NCBI GenBank assembly: GCA_964617375.1
Contig: CAZTXQ010000009.1
Coordinates: forward strand, 8,991 to 72,990
Length of the DNA stretch: 64,000 nt
DNA from: Firm-13 sp964617375
Lineage (GTDB): Bacteria > Bacillota > Clostridia > Saccharofermentanales > Saccharofermentanaceae
Reading direction: 5' to 3'
Part shown: in pieces, positions 7,615 through 16,698 of the stretch
Position numbering within the stretch: the first letter of the stretch is position 1
How the letters are laid out: every line of letters starts with the position of its first letter
Notes under the pieces: model-generated
Database searches by the model: none
What the model was told of the DNA's origin: nothing
Seen by the model: the letters and a program-made list of their open reading frames with translations, nothing else
Position numbers and translations under genes: made by a program

Positions 7615-9383
7615 TCTTCTCTTCCTCCCTTTGTCAGTGCGCCGAACTTGCAAAGATTTATGCACAGTCCGCAGGAATTGCAGGCCGCTTCGTCAATGAC
7701 CGGTTTCTTGTCGGAACCTTCGGTCAAGGCCGGGCACATCATCTTGATACACTGTCCGCAAGCCTTGCACTTCTCGTAATTGACAACGGTGCGGTCTTCC
7801 TTCTTTCCCTTTCCTTTGGGAATAAGGGCACAGGGACGGCGGGTAATCACGACAGATACGCAATCCTTCTCGAGCTCTTCCCTGATGATTTTCTGGCACA
7901 AAGAAGTATCAACCGGATCGACAACCCGGATGGAATCGACTCCGACTGCACGGCAAAGATCTTCGAGACAGATCGCCGGTGCGGGTCTTAAGCGGATATC
8001 GAGTCCGGTAGAAGGATTCTGCTGATGCCCGGTCATACCCGTAATCGAATTGTCCAGAATCACAACCGTAATCCGGCTTTGATTGTAGACGGCGTTAATC
8101 AGATTGGTAACGCCGGAATGCAGGAACGTCGAATCGCCGATAATCGCTACCGTGTTGGCGGATGCCGCCCCGTCGGTCGCTTTGTCGAAGCCGTGCGCCA
8201 TACCGATTGAAGCACCCATGCAGACGCAGGCGTCCATCGCAGACGTTGGCGGGAGAGCGCCCAGTGTATAGCAGCCGATATCTCCCGTAACCTGAACCTT
8301 AAGCCTTGACAGGGCCAGAAAGAGGCCTTTATGAGGACATCCCGCACACATAACGGGAGGTCTTCCCGGAGCCGCAGGAAGGTCGCAGGAAGGTATGGCG
8401 CTTTCCGGATTCGGTTCGTTAGAGAGCGCTCTGCGGATCATGGACGCAGAGTATTCGCCCTGCAGCGTGAACAGTGACTTGCCTTCACAGGGGATGCCCA
8501 TAGCACGGATTTCCGTCTCAAGGAACGGATCGAGTTCTTCTGCTATAACCAACCGCTTCACTTTGGAAGCAAACTCACGGATCAGTGCAGACGGCAATGG
8601 CCAGATAAGTCCAAGCTTCAATACGCTTGCTTCAGGCAAGGCTTCGCTGACGTATTGATAGGATGCTCCGGCGGTAATGACCCCGAGTTCCGCTGATTTA
8701 AGCGAAATCGTATGAAGTCCCGTTATCTCCGGTTCGGCGGAGGAAGCCGCCGCAAGGCGAAGCATTCTGTCTTCGACAAAAACATGACGCTTGATAGCCA
8801 TTCCGGGCATCATTACATATTTGTCGATATTCTTCTCATACGGACGAATGGTTATTTCCTTAGGTTCAACGCAATCGACGATGCTTCGGGAATGTGACAC
8901 TCTGGTGTGAAGGCGCAGCATGACAGGTGTGTCATATTCTTCGGAAATTTCATATGCCTTGATCAGATAGTCCTTGCATTCCTGGCTGTCAGAGGGCTCG
9001 AGCATAGGAAGCTTGGCGGCTCTGGCATAATTCCGGCTGTCCTGTTCATTCTGCGAACTGTGCATTCCGGGATCGTCTGCGGCTACGAATACAAGACCTC
9101 CGTTCACTCCGACATAACTCGCCGTAAAGAGCGGATCTGCGGCAACGTTAACGCCGACATGCTTCATGCAGGTCATAGCCCTTGCGCCTCGGATGGAAGC
9201 GCCGATAGCAACTTCCGCTCCGACCTTCTCATTGGTCGCCCACTCACAGTAAATCCGGTCATATTGAGCGACGGATTCGGTAATCTCCGTACTTGGAGTT
9301 CCCGGATACGATGATACTACTTTAACCCCGGCTTCATAGGCACCGCGGGCCACCGCTTCATTCCCTAAAAGTATCTGTTTCAA
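7611..9383 (-). CDS. iorA: Indolepyruvate:ferredoxin oxidoreductase, alpha subunit
   Basis: This is the large thiamine-pyrophosphate subunit: an N-terminal pyrimidine-binding half (LLGNEAVARGAYEAGV, SSYPGTPSTEI), a middle transketolase-C-like region, the TPP-binding half (CAGCPHKGLF, GDIGCYTLG, GDSTFLHSG) and two C-terminal 4Fe-4S clusters of the CxxCxxCxxxxCP and CxxCxxC types. The start is most likely TTG at 9383, since AAGGTGGG lies 7 bp upstream and homologues begin at about this point; an ATG at 9401 has no ribosome binding site. With IorB it oxidatively decarboxylates arylpyruvates in amino acid fermentation. Translation is coupled to iorB. Confidence 0.93.
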   Translation of the reverse strand: MKQILLGNEAVARGAYEAGVKVVSSYPGTPSTEITESVAQYDRIYCEWATNEKVGAEVAIGASIRGARAMTCMKHVGVNVAADPLFTASYVGVNGGLVFVAADDPGMHSSQNEQDSRNYARAAKLPMLEPSDSQECKDYLIKAYEISEEYDTPVMLRLHTRVSHSRSIVDCVEPKEITIRPYEKNIDKYVMMPGMAIKRHVFVEDRMLRLAAASSAEPEITGLHTISLKSAELGVITAGASYQYVSEALPEASVLKLGLIWPLPSALIREFASKVKRLVIAEELDPFLETEIRAMGIPCEGKSLFTLQGEYSASMIRRALSNEPNPESAIPSCDLPAAPGRPPVMCAGCPHKGLFLALSRLKVQVTGDIGCYTLGALPPTSAMDACVCMGASIGMAHGFDKATDGAASANTVAIIGDSTFLHSGVTNLINAVYNQSRITVVILDNSITGMTGHQQNPSTGLDIRLRPAPAICLEDLCRAVGVDSIRVVDPVDTSLCQKIIREELEKDCVSVVITRRPCALIPKGKGKKEDRTVVNYEKCKACGQCIKMMCPALTEGSDKKPVIDEAACNSCGLCINLCKFGALTKGGREE

Positions 9384-9456
9384 AGAGAATCCCACCTTCA
9401 CATTTTTTATTCTTTTGACAGTATATCACAGCAATGACGTCCAAATGAACGAAAAG

Positions 9457-9555
9457 ACATGTTCCCGGATACACCGGTGATAACTTTCCGATGCTGTCTC
9501 TCATCGTCTGCCGCATAAAGGGCAGTAAGTATCATCGATATAACCGGAAACATGT
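9457..9555 (-). other. Large imperfect inverted repeat enclosing two hairpins, upstream of iorA
   Basis: Two 26-nt arms (9457-9482 and 9530-9555) match at 21 of 26 positions. Most mismatches become G-U pairs if the minus strand is transcribed. Between them are two small perfect hairpins, CGATG/CATCG (9489-9506) and CTGCC/GGCAG (9508-9525). The whole would fold as a three-way junction in RNA from the symporter-iorA strand. There is no strong U-run after it, so a simple terminator is not the best explanation. Confidence 0.55.
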
Positions 9556-9576
9556 CCGTAAACCTTGATTTGCTTA

Positions 9577-11196
9577 TTAGATTACTTCATCTGCCGGCAG
9601 AATCTTCTTCTGGCTTGCAGCTACCGCAATGTCGTATCCTTCAAAGGCATGATCGACGACCTTCTTTTCGAGCTTCGGAGTAATCAGCGATACCAGCGGT
9701 ACGATGATGAGCCCGAAGAACATGGCAAAAGCACCCGCATTGATCGGAGAAGCCAGGTTGATGGGAAGGTTGGTCGGGAACTTGAAATCGTGTCCGAAGA
9801 TAGCTCCGTTTGAGAGGATAAGGTGCGTGACCGTTATACCGACACCGCCGATAAAGCTGGCCCACACGGCCGATTTGGTGACTTTTTTCCAGAAAAGTCC
9901 ATACAGGAAAGGCGCAAGAAAGGAACCGGAAAGTGCACCCCAGGATATGGACATCAACTTGCTGATGTAAAGGTTGCCTGTGCGGTACGAATAGATCGCA
10001 AGTGAGGCGGATATGATAATGAATATTGCCAAAAAAATGCGGATCCAGAGCACCTTCTTCTTATCCGTCATGTCCTTAACAACGTTGCCGCCGATAAGAT
10101 CCAGGGTAAGTGTGGAGCTGGAGGTAAGAACCAGTGAGGATAAAGTTGACATCGACGCGGAAAGAACCAGTACGACAACCACGGCAATAAGAACGGCGGG
10201 AACCGCCTTTTCAAGTACTCTGGGAATGATCTGATCAAAGAGGACTACGCCGGCCGCATTCTTGGGAATCTCGGCATCCGTAAGAATAACGCGTCCGAAA
10301 CATCCGAGAAAATAGGAACCTACCGATATGACAATCGCAAAAACCGTGGATATGATGGTACCGGTCTCAATTGCCTTCTCGTCCTTGATCGTATAGAACT
10401 TGTGCACCATCTGAGGAAGCCCCCATGTGCCCAGCGAGGTCAGCACAACAACGCCCAGGAGGTTTAACGGTTCGGGGCCGAAGAACGATGTATACGCGCC
10501 CTGCATGTCGAGATTCGGCGCTGCGAACTTGGACATATCGGATATTGCATTCATATAACCGCCGCCATAATTGATTACGGCTGCAATAACCAGAATAATT
10601 CCGGCCAGCATAATAATTCCCTGAAAGAAATCATTAATCGCAGTGGACATATAACCGCCCAGAATGACATATGCGGCGGTTAATAAACTCATACCGATAA
10701 TGACCATCTCGAATCCGTTCGGAACGTTCTTGAGCCCGAGAGCCAGCGTGAACAGATAGGAAAGACCGTTAAAGACCGAAGACGAGTACGGGATCATGAA
10801 AACGAAAACGATAACACTGGCCGCTATGGTAAGCGCCTTGCTGTTATATCGTTTCCCGAAAAATTCCGGCATGGTTGTGGCCTCAAGATGCTTGGTCATG
10901 ATACGGGTTCTTCTGCCCATAACTTTCCAAACAAGGAAACTGCCGATAAAAGCATTTCCAACACCGATCCAGACAGCCGACATACCGTAAGCCCATCCGA
11001 ACTGGCCAGCATAGCCGATAAATACAACCGCGGAGAAATAGGTGGTTCCGTAGGCAAACGCAGTAAGCCACGGACCGACCGAACGGCCGCCGAGAACAAA
11101 AGACCCCACATTCTTTGTGTGACGTCTGGCATATATGCCAATGAATATTGTGATGATGAAAAAGACGCCGATAAACAGCAGATTTAACCAAACCAT
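9577..11196 (-). CDS. Sodium:solute symporter (SSS family)
   Basis: The 539-residue protein has about 13 hydrophobic segments and the layout of the sodium:solute symporter family. Typical family segments are GGRSVGPWLTAFAYGTTYFS near residue 37, the EATTMPEFFGKRY loop near residue 103, AAYVILGGYMSTAINDFFQG (TM5-6), and TSLGTWGLPQMVHKFY. The closest types transport carboxylates, amino acids or pantothenate; the substrate cannot be read from the sequence. The gene lies just upstream of iorA on the same strand, so uptake of an aromatic acid or amino acid is a reasonable guess. It has its own promoter and an AGGGGT before ATG. Confidence 0.88.
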   Translation of the reverse strand: MVWLNLLFIGVFFIITIFIGIYARRHTKNVGSFVLGGRSVGPWLTAFAYGTTYFSAVVFIGYAGQFGWAYGMSAVWIGVGNAFIGSFLVWKVMGRRTRIMTKHLEATTMPEFFGKRYNSKALTIAASVIVFVFMIPYSSSVFNGLSYLFTLALGLKNVPNGFEMVIIGMSLLTAAYVILGGYMSTAINDFFQGIIMLAGIILVIAAVINYGGGYMNAISDMSKFAAPNLDMQGAYTSFFGPEPLNLLGVVVLTSLGTWGLPQMVHKFYTIKDEKAIETGTIISTVFAIVISVGSYFLGCFGRVILTDAEIPKNAAGVVLFDQIIPRVLEKAVPAVLIAVVVVLVLSASMSTLSSLVLTSSSTLTLDLIGGNVVKDMTDKKKVLWIRIFLAIFIIISASLAIYSYRTGNLYISKLMSISWGALSGSFLAPFLYGLFWKKVTKSAVWASFIGGVGITVTHLILSNGAIFGHDFKFPTNLPINLASPINAGAFAMFFGLIIVPLVSLITPKLEKKVVDHAFEGYDIAVAASQKKILPADEVI

Positions 11197-11240
11197 ACCC
11201 CTACCATCCTTCTGCCCGAAAAACGGGCGCTACAGTGAAC

Positions 11241-11259
11241 AAAAAAGCCGCCGGGCGGC
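11241..11259 (-). terminator. Terminator-like hairpin at the very 5' end of the symporter leader
   Basis: On the minus strand GCCGC, a CCG loop and GCGGC (11247-11259) are followed by six T (11241-11246). It begins only a few bases after the predicted transcription start. A second hairpin, GCCCG-TTTTT-CGGGC, follows nearer the start codon. It could attenuate the symporter or stabilise the 5' end. Confidence 0.45.
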
Positions 11260-11270
11260 ACTACGGATTC

Positions 11271-11298
11271 ATCATATCAGAGAACAAGGAAGAATCAA
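11271..11298 (-). promoter_or_regulatory. Putative promoter of the symporter gene
   Basis: On the minus strand TTGATT (11293-11298) and TATGAT (11271-11276) are 16 bp apart. Transcription would start near 11264. Confidence 0.6.
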
Positions 11299-11327
11299 TA
11301 TTGAAATTCAAGAAAAGATACGTTAAA

Positions 11328-11367
11328 GACAAAAAAATAACCCGGAACAATTAAGTTCCGGGTTATT
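11328..11367 (-). terminator. Rho-independent terminator of tRNA-Leu
   Basis: AATAACCCGGAAC (11336-11348) and its perfect complement (11355-11367) form a 13-bp stem with a 6-nt loop. On the minus strand a run of T follows. It lies immediately after the tRNA. Confidence 0.9.
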
Positions 11368-11370
11368 CGC

Positions 11371-11453
11371 TGGTGCGGATGATGGGAATCGAACCCATAC
11401 GGTCTCCCACACGCCCCTCAAACGTGCGCGTCTGCCAGTTCCGCCACATCCGC
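11371..11453 (-). tRNA. tRNA-Leu, anticodon GAG
   Basis: An 83-nt class II tRNA including encoded CCA. The acceptor stem pairs GCGGATG with CATCCGC; discriminator A. The anticodon stem CACGT/GCGTG holds the loop TTGAGGG, giving anticodon GAG for leucine codons CUC and CUU. A long variable arm (around GTGGGAGACCGT) and the T loop TTCGATT are present. It stands alone between its own promoter and terminator. Confidence 0.95.
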
Positions 11454-11498
11454 ATCCCCTAAATCACTATTGCGAGGGAGTGCTCAACAGCAAGAGTT

Positions 11499-11527
11499 AT
11501 TATAACCAGCCCTCGGGCGCATGTCAA
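11499..11527 (-). promoter_or_regulatory. Consensus promoter of tRNA-Leu
   Basis: On the minus strand a perfect TTGACA (11522-11527) and a perfect TATAAT (11499-11504) are 17 bp apart, 46 bp upstream of the tRNA 5' end. Confidence 0.88.
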
Positions 11528-11564
11528 CGGGGTTTAGGAAATTTTTTCCTCGGTGTTAGAGGAA

Positions 11565-11608
11565 GATTGGCAAAGCAGTTTCTGCTAAATAGAAAGACGC
11601 TGCCAATC
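11565..11608 (-). repeat. Hairpin region after the zinc-ribbon gene
   Basis: GATTGGCA (11565-11572) and TGCCAATC (11601-11608) pair perfectly; AGCAG/CTGCT forms a smaller hairpin inside. It starts 16 bp after the stop of the zinc-ribbon gene. No clear U-run follows, so termination is possible but not shown. Confidence 0.35.
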
Positions 11609-11624
11609 GTGTTAATGAATCACA

Positions 11625-12719
11625 TTAATTGGAAAAATACAGGAACAGTGCGATCAGGCCGAGTGCCATCAAAATAGCGACGGCAACACGAAGCGGCGAT
11701 ATCGGCGCCTTCCCTCCTACCTTGCCCGTCTGCCCGTTCACGACAAACTGATAACTCTTCCCTTTGTAAAGAAAAGAAGAAATCCAGACAGGAATCAGGA
11801 TGTATTTATAAGTAATTTTGTCGAACTCTGTCGAAAACTGCACGCCGGAAGCGCGGTCGGCGCGCCAGTTGCTGCGTATGTAGGATTCGATTTTATATTG
11901 CAGACGTTCACGGATAAGCCCCTGGGCCGTTTTCCATCCGTCGTCTAAGCCGATCGAGTAGCGCTCCGCAATAAATCCCGCCACCAGTTCGGGGCGGTAC
12001 GGAACCATTTTCGAGAAATCAAACGGCTCCGCCTTTTTTACACCGGAGTCTTCGTTTCGCTTCGTGGCAACCACCAGCATATCGTCCACAAGCTCCTGAT
12101 AAACGCCGGATACATTCTTCCATGTTGTTTCGGTAACGTAATTGTCTCCGCGCTTTACACGGCGGTCATAGCCCGCTTTCCCGATAAAAGGTGATGTGGT
12201 CATGGTATCAAAAGTCCAGTAAGGCAGATAAACACCTTTAAACGCTTCGGGATTTGCCTGAAGCTTCGCCGCTCTCGGAGTAAATATCCTTCCGTTAAGC
12301 CACTTCTTAAAGAGGCCGCCGGCCTTATTAAGCGGTATTTCAAACGCGCAGACACCGCCCGGAGCGATTGAATTTTCTTCCACAGCCGGCATAACACTTG
12401 TCGATCCGCAGAAAGGACAGACAGAGGCGGTTTCGAGAGCGTCATAAATACTGGTTCCCGCGCAGTTCCGGCATACGACCGTCTTCTTCTGTGCACCCCA
12501 GTCAAAGCTCTGCTTCGAAACGGCAGAAGTGAAGTCCATCTCCTGAATGACCTGGTCCGCATCAGGCGCGGGAAGTGTTTTTTTATAACCGCAATAAGGA
12601 CACAGCATTCCCCGCGTTTCCGGATCATATACAACGGTCCCCGCACATTGCGGACATTTCTTATCCGTAACGTCTTCCGTTGTACTCATGTTCAACTGAT
12701 CATAGTCAACTTCTTCCAC
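11625..12719 (-). CDS. Zinc-ribbon protein with C-terminal membrane anchor
   Basis: The 364-residue protein has two zinc ribbons at the N-terminus: CPQC...CPYC (residues 22-43) and CRNC...CPFC (about 82-104), similar to TFIIB-type ribbons. A large middle domain follows with no catalytic motif I recognise, and a single hydrophobic helix ends the protein (LRVAVAILMALGLIALFLYF). It matches a conserved Firmicutes family usually called 'TFIIB-type zinc ribbon-containing protein', of unknown function. The start is GTG, with AAGGAGT five bases upstream. It lies 32 bp after the GH13 gene at the tail of the glycogen operon; the link may be positional only. Confidence 0.75.
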   Translation of the reverse strand: MEEVDYDQLNMSTTEDVTDKKCPQCAGTVVYDPETRGMLCPYCGYKKTLPAPDADQVIQEMDFTSAVSKQSFDWGAQKKTVVCRNCAGTSIYDALETASVCPFCGSTSVMPAVEENSIAPGGVCAFEIPLNKAGGLFKKWLNGRIFTPRAAKLQANPEAFKGVYLPYWTFDTMTTSPFIGKAGYDRRVKRGDNYVTETTWKNVSGVYQELVDDMLVVATKRNEDSGVKKAEPFDFSKMVPYRPELVAGFIAERYSIGLDDGWKTAQGLIRERLQYKIESYIRSNWRADRASGVQFSTEFDKITYKYILIPVWISSFLYKGKSYQFVVNGQTGKVGGKAPISPLRVAVAILMALGLIALFLYFSN

Positions 12720-12751
12720 CTTGTACTCCTTTTATCCCTCGCAGGGCATGC

Positions 12752-14872
12752 TTATTCGAAAGTCAATATCTGGTATTGCAATGGCGACAAATGGACGGTC
12801 TTCAGCGTATTTTCCGTCACGCTCTGCTCCGTTAAACATTCCCCGGTCTCCGTTTCCAGCGAAATGAATATGCTGTTCTTTTCGCTTCTCAACAGAAAAC
12901 AAAACGCCTCCGAATCGCTTCTGTTGACCGCAATCACGACATGGCGCGGTCCGACGCACGCATTCCCGAAAAAATCCAAACCGTCCGGCGTAAGAAAACG
13001 CTCGAAAATGTACACATTGTTTTTCGCGAAAAGAGTGCGGTATGCACCGGTTCTAAGCACAGGGTATTGTCTTCTAAGACCGGTGGCTTCCCGGTAAAAG
13101 TCCAGATGTTCTTTCTGAGATGCCTCGAGACGGTCCCACGGATAGGTTCTCCGGTTAAACGGATCACGATACCCCTGCATTCCGATTTCGTCGCCGTAAT
13201 AGATGCACGGAGATCCGATATACCCCATCTGGATGATGAGCGCAATTCTCATCAGTGCCAGGCCTTTCTTCCATGCCGACTCATCCAAAAACAGCATTCT
13301 CTGCTTCTCGCGGTCGCCGGGATCGGGAGCACCGCCGGCAACCGTAATTGCCCGCGGAACATCGTGGCTTGAAATAAGGTTCATGATGCAGTAGTAAGCT
13401 TCGGGAGGATAGTTTTCGCGATAGGATTCAAGCCTGGCATTCATATCCTGCGCCGATGACGCTCCCGATATGTATCCCAGAACCGCGTCTCGAAAAGTAT
13501 AGCCCATCACCGAGTCGTGTGTGTTTCCCAATAAAAAGTCGCGGTAGGATCCGTAACTGATTTTGTTGCTCGCATCCTCCCAAACCTCGCCGAGAATGAC
13601 TCCCTCTGCGTTTGTACTCTCCTTGACGGCAATACGAAGCTCTCTAAGGAAAGAATCCGGCAGTTCGTCGGACACGTCAAGACGGAACCCGTTCGCGCCG
13701 CGCCCGAGCCATGACTTGATCACACCTTCATCACCGACTATATAGTCCCGGTATGTGAGATCGTTTTCATTGACATTCGGCAGATCGGAGAAGCCCCACC
13801 ACGAATTGTAGGAAAGGCGGCCCGCTTCATCCCGAAAAAAGGAATACCACGAGGAATACTTGCTGCTTATTCCGCTCTCGGCATTCTGATATGCGCCGGC
13901 TTCCGGGTAGCGGCTGAGTTTGTTGAAATAGCGGCTGTCCGCTCCGGTATGACTGAATACACCGTCGAGAATAAAGGCGATCCCGGACTCCTGCATCCCG
14001 GCCGCGAATGTCTCGAATGCTTCTTTCCCTCCGAGCATCGGATCCGGCGACATGTAATCCGCCGTATCGTACCTGTGATTGGAACGAGCTTCAAAGATCG
14101 GATTCAGATAGAGACAGTCGATATGAAGATCCTTCAGATACGGTATCTTCTCGGCGATGCCGTCGAGTGTTCCTCCGAAAAAATCACACGCAAGATACCC
14201 CGTTTCCGGCTTGCCGTGTATATCGACATCTTCGTACCAGTCTTCGTGATAGATACGTTCCTGGGCAATTCTGGCCGTTTGCATACGTTCCTGCGAATAG
14301 GATGCACCTCTCCTGAAACGATCCGGGAAAATCTGATACATCACGGCGCCCTTAAACCAATCCGGCGTTTTAAAATCCTTCCGGAAAACGGTGATCTGGA
14401 AAGCGGCGGGATACCGGTCTTCATGCGCGCCGATTCTTGACGGCACAGTACTGACGCGGCCGGTGCCATCCGCTTTGTGACGCGACATCACGTAATAGAT
14501 CCGCGAAGACTCGGGTGCCGTATGGGTTTTTGAAGAGTGATCGCTGCCTGCAGCGTTCGGAACTCCGCTGCTCTGCCCGTTTGTAGCAGAAACAGAAAAC
14601 CAGTAAAAGAACAGTCCCGGTTCTCCCGGCATTCTGACACGCGTTTTATAACGTGACGGCTGTCCCGGTATAAGTTCCATCACGGTTTCACAATAGGAAA
14701 AAGAGTACAGGCCGTACGAATAGCACAGCCTGACCTCGTTACACGGCAGATAAACGTCAATTGCCAATTCGACAGAAGTTCCGGCGGCGACCGCCCCGAA
14801 TGGGAAGCGATACTCCGGACTTCTGGAGTAATGAAATAGTTGATCGGGTGTATCGGTTCGATTCATGATCAT
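12752..14872 (-). CDS. GH13 alpha-glycosidase (neopullulanase/maltogenic amylase type)
   Basis: The 706-residue protein has an N-terminal starch-binding-like beta domain (residues 1-165) and a GH13 catalytic barrel. Visible GH13 regions are DGVFSHTG, the nucleophile region GFRLDVSDE, the acid/base region ILGEVWEDA and NLISSHDVPR with the transition-state Asp. The entry phrase WFKGAVMYQIFPDRF is typical of the neopullulanase subgroup, which hydrolyses alpha-glucans and cyclodextrins. There is no signal peptide, so it acts in the cytoplasm, probably on glycogen or imported maltodextrin. The start overlaps the glgA stop (ATGA), indicating coupling. An ATG two codons later is an alternative start. 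Confidence 0.9.
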   Translation of the reverse strand: MIMNRTDTPDQLFHYSRSPEYRFPFGAVAAGTSVELAIDVYLPCNEVRLCYSYGLYSFSYCETVMELIPGQPSRYKTRVRMPGEPGLFFYWFSVSATNGQSSGVPNAAGSDHSSKTHTAPESSRIYYVMSRHKADGTGRVSTVPSRIGAHEDRYPAAFQITVFRKDFKTPDWFKGAVMYQIFPDRFRRGASYSQERMQTARIAQERIYHEDWYEDVDIHGKPETGYLACDFFGGTLDGIAEKIPYLKDLHIDCLYLNPIFEARSNHRYDTADYMSPDPMLGGKEAFETFAAGMQESGIAFILDGVFSHTGADSRYFNKLSRYPEAGAYQNAESGISSKYSSWYSFFRDEAGRLSYNSWWGFSDLPNVNENDLTYRDYIVGDEGVIKSWLGRGANGFRLDVSDELPDSFLRELRIAVKESTNAEGVILGEVWEDASNKISYGSYRDFLLGNTHDSVMGYTFRDAVLGYISGASSAQDMNARLESYRENYPPEAYYCIMNLISSHDVPRAITVAGGAPDPGDREKQRMLFLDESAWKKGLALMRIALIIQMGYIGSPCIYYGDEIGMQGYRDPFNRRTYPWDRLEASQKEHLDFYREATGLRRQYPVLRTGAYRTLFAKNNVYIFERFLTPDGLDFFGNACVGPRHVVIAVNRSDSEAFCFLLRSEKNSIFISLETETGECLTEQSVTENTLKTVHLSPLQYQILTFE

Positions 14873-16698
14873 GCGTCTTTGCTGTCATCCTTTTCCAACT
14901 TCTTCGAAGCCGATTTCTTGTTGGTCACTTTTTTATCGGTCGAATCCACGGAAGTTTTTGGGGACGTCGCGGATTTCGGCAGCTTCACGGATTTGGGGGC
15001 TGCTGCGGACTTAGGGGCCTCAGCGGATTTAGGGGCTTCCGCGGATTTGGCAGCACTCGCCTTCGCCGCCGTTTTCTTTGTTTTCGCGGGTGTAGGCGTT
15101 TCCGTGGCATCCGGCAGCGGATTAACCGGAAGTTCCTGTGGTTCCGTCTGTACCGGCTGTTCCGGTTGTTTCGGAAGTACCTCTACAGTTGGTTCGGAAG
15201 GCGAAGCGGTCTCGGTTTCCTTTTCCGCAGACGGGATTTCAAAGGAAATACCCGTGATCAGAGAATAAAGGCCGCCGTATTCCTTCGCGGAACGATCCCA
15301 TGAATAGTCACCTGTCATCGCATTTTCAATAAGATGATTCCAGATATCTCTGTGATTGCGATAGAGATCGCAAGCGTATTTGGTCGTAAAAAGGAATTCA
15401 TGTGCATTGATATTGGCGAATGTGAAACCGTTCCCCTCGTTCGTGTACTGATTGTACGGAACAACAGTGTCTTTTAGTCCACCCGTTTCGCGGGCTACCG
15501 GAAGGGTTCCGTAGTTCATGGCAATCATTTGCGACAATCCGCACGGCTCGAAAAGTGACGGCATCAGATAAATATCGGCACCGGCATAAAGGGAATGTGC
15601 AAGACCGTTGTCAAAAGAAATGCAGGCACACATCTTCCCCGGGTTCTTTTGAGCAATATCTGACAGAGCTTTCTCATAAAACGCGTCGCCGGTACCCAGA
15701 ATAACGACCTGCATGCCGTCATACAGCATCTCATCAAGAACACGAAGCAGAAGGTCCAGACCCTTCTGGTCGACAAGTCTTGAGATCATGACAAGGAGAG
15801 GCGCACCCGGATTCTCGGCAAGTCCGAGCTGGAGCTGAACAGCACGTTTGCAGGCTGCTTTCCCTTCGGCATAATTTGCCAGTGAATATTTCTCTGGAAT
15901 CAGACCGTCTTCAACCGGATTGTATTCTTTCCCGTCAATGCCGTTCAAAATACCGCTGACCTTGTACGCATATTTCTGCAGAACACCGTTAAGGCCTTCA
16001 CCATAATAGTCCGTCATGATTTCATATGCATATGTCGGCGATACAGTCGTCACCGAGTTCGAAAAGACAATACCCGCCATGAGAAAATTGACCGCACCGC
16101 CTATTACGGAAAGCTCCTTTGTAAGAAAGCGGTCCGGAAGATCCAGAAGGTCTTTGATGGTGTCGATACCGTGAATTCCCTGATACTTCAGATTGTGGAT
16201 GGTAAGTACGGTCTTCATGTTCGTATGAATTCCATATGTCTTGAAATGCGCATCCAGAAGAAGCGGCATCATGCCGGTCTGCCAATCGTTGCAGTGCAGG
16301 ATATCCGGTTCGAACTTCATAAAGTCTCCCAGGAAATCAAGAACCGCACGCTGAAAGAAACAGTACCGCTCAATATCAAAAGAATATTCGACATAAACCT
16401 GATCATAATCAAAATAATACTCGTTATCTATAAAATAGTAGGTTACACCATCCGCGTCCAACGAATAAAGGCCCGCGTACATCGATCTCCATCCCATCTT
16501 GACCATTTTCCAGCCCATAAAATGGAGATTTGAGGCCTTATTCTGCTTGATCTTCTTATACAAAGGCAAAATAACTCTCGCATCAAACCCCTGAGAAACA
16601 AGGGTTCGCGGCAAAGCTCCGACGACATCCGCGAGTCCCCCCACCTTGATAAATGGAGCAACCTCCGAGGATACAAAAAGAACTTTGATCGGATTCAT
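14869..16698 (-). CDS. glgA: Glycogen synthase (ADP-glucose) with a Lys/Ala/Pro-rich C-terminal extension
   Basis: GlgA transfers glucose from ADP-glucose to the non-reducing end of glycogen. Residues 1-485 cover the GT5 fold: KVGGLADVVGALPRTL near the N-terminus (ADP-glucose-binding KxGGL), HCNDWQTG, HNLKYQG and the C-terminal EPCGLSQMIAMNYGTLPV motif. The rest, about 120 residues, is not part of the usual enzyme (about 480 residues). It is rich in Pro, Thr and Glu, then in repeats such as SAEAPK, and ends in a Lys-rich stretch. The start overlaps the glgD stop (ATGA). Confidence 0.95.
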   Translation of the reverse strand: MNPIKVLFVSSEVAPFIKVGGLADVVGALPRTLVSQGFDARVILPLYKKIKQNKASNLHFMGWKMVKMGWRSMYAGLYSLDADGVTYYFIDNEYYFDYDQVYVEYSFDIERYCFFQRAVLDFLGDFMKFEPDILHCNDWQTGMMPLLLDAHFKTYGIHTNMKTVLTIHNLKYQGIHGIDTIKDLLDLPDRFLTKELSVIGGAVNFLMAGIVFSNSVTTVSPTYAYEIMTDYYGEGLNGVLQKYAYKVSGILNGIDGKEYNPVEDGLIPEKYSLANYAEGKAACKRAVQLQLGLAENPGAPLLVMISRLVDQKGLDLLLRVLDEMLYDGMQVVILGTGDAFYEKALSDIAQKNPGKMCACISFDNGLAHSLYAGADIYLMPSLFEPCGLSQMIAMNYGTLPVARETGGLKDTVVPYNQYTNEGNGFTFANINAHEFLFTTKYACDLYRNHRDIWNHLIENAMTGDYSWDRSAKEYGGLYSLITGISFEIPSAEKETETASPSEPTVEVLPKQPEQPVQTEPQELPVNPLPDATETPTPAKTKKTAAKASAAKSAEAPKSAEAPKSAAAPKSVKLPKSATSPKTSVDSTDKKVTNKKSASKKLEKDDSKDA

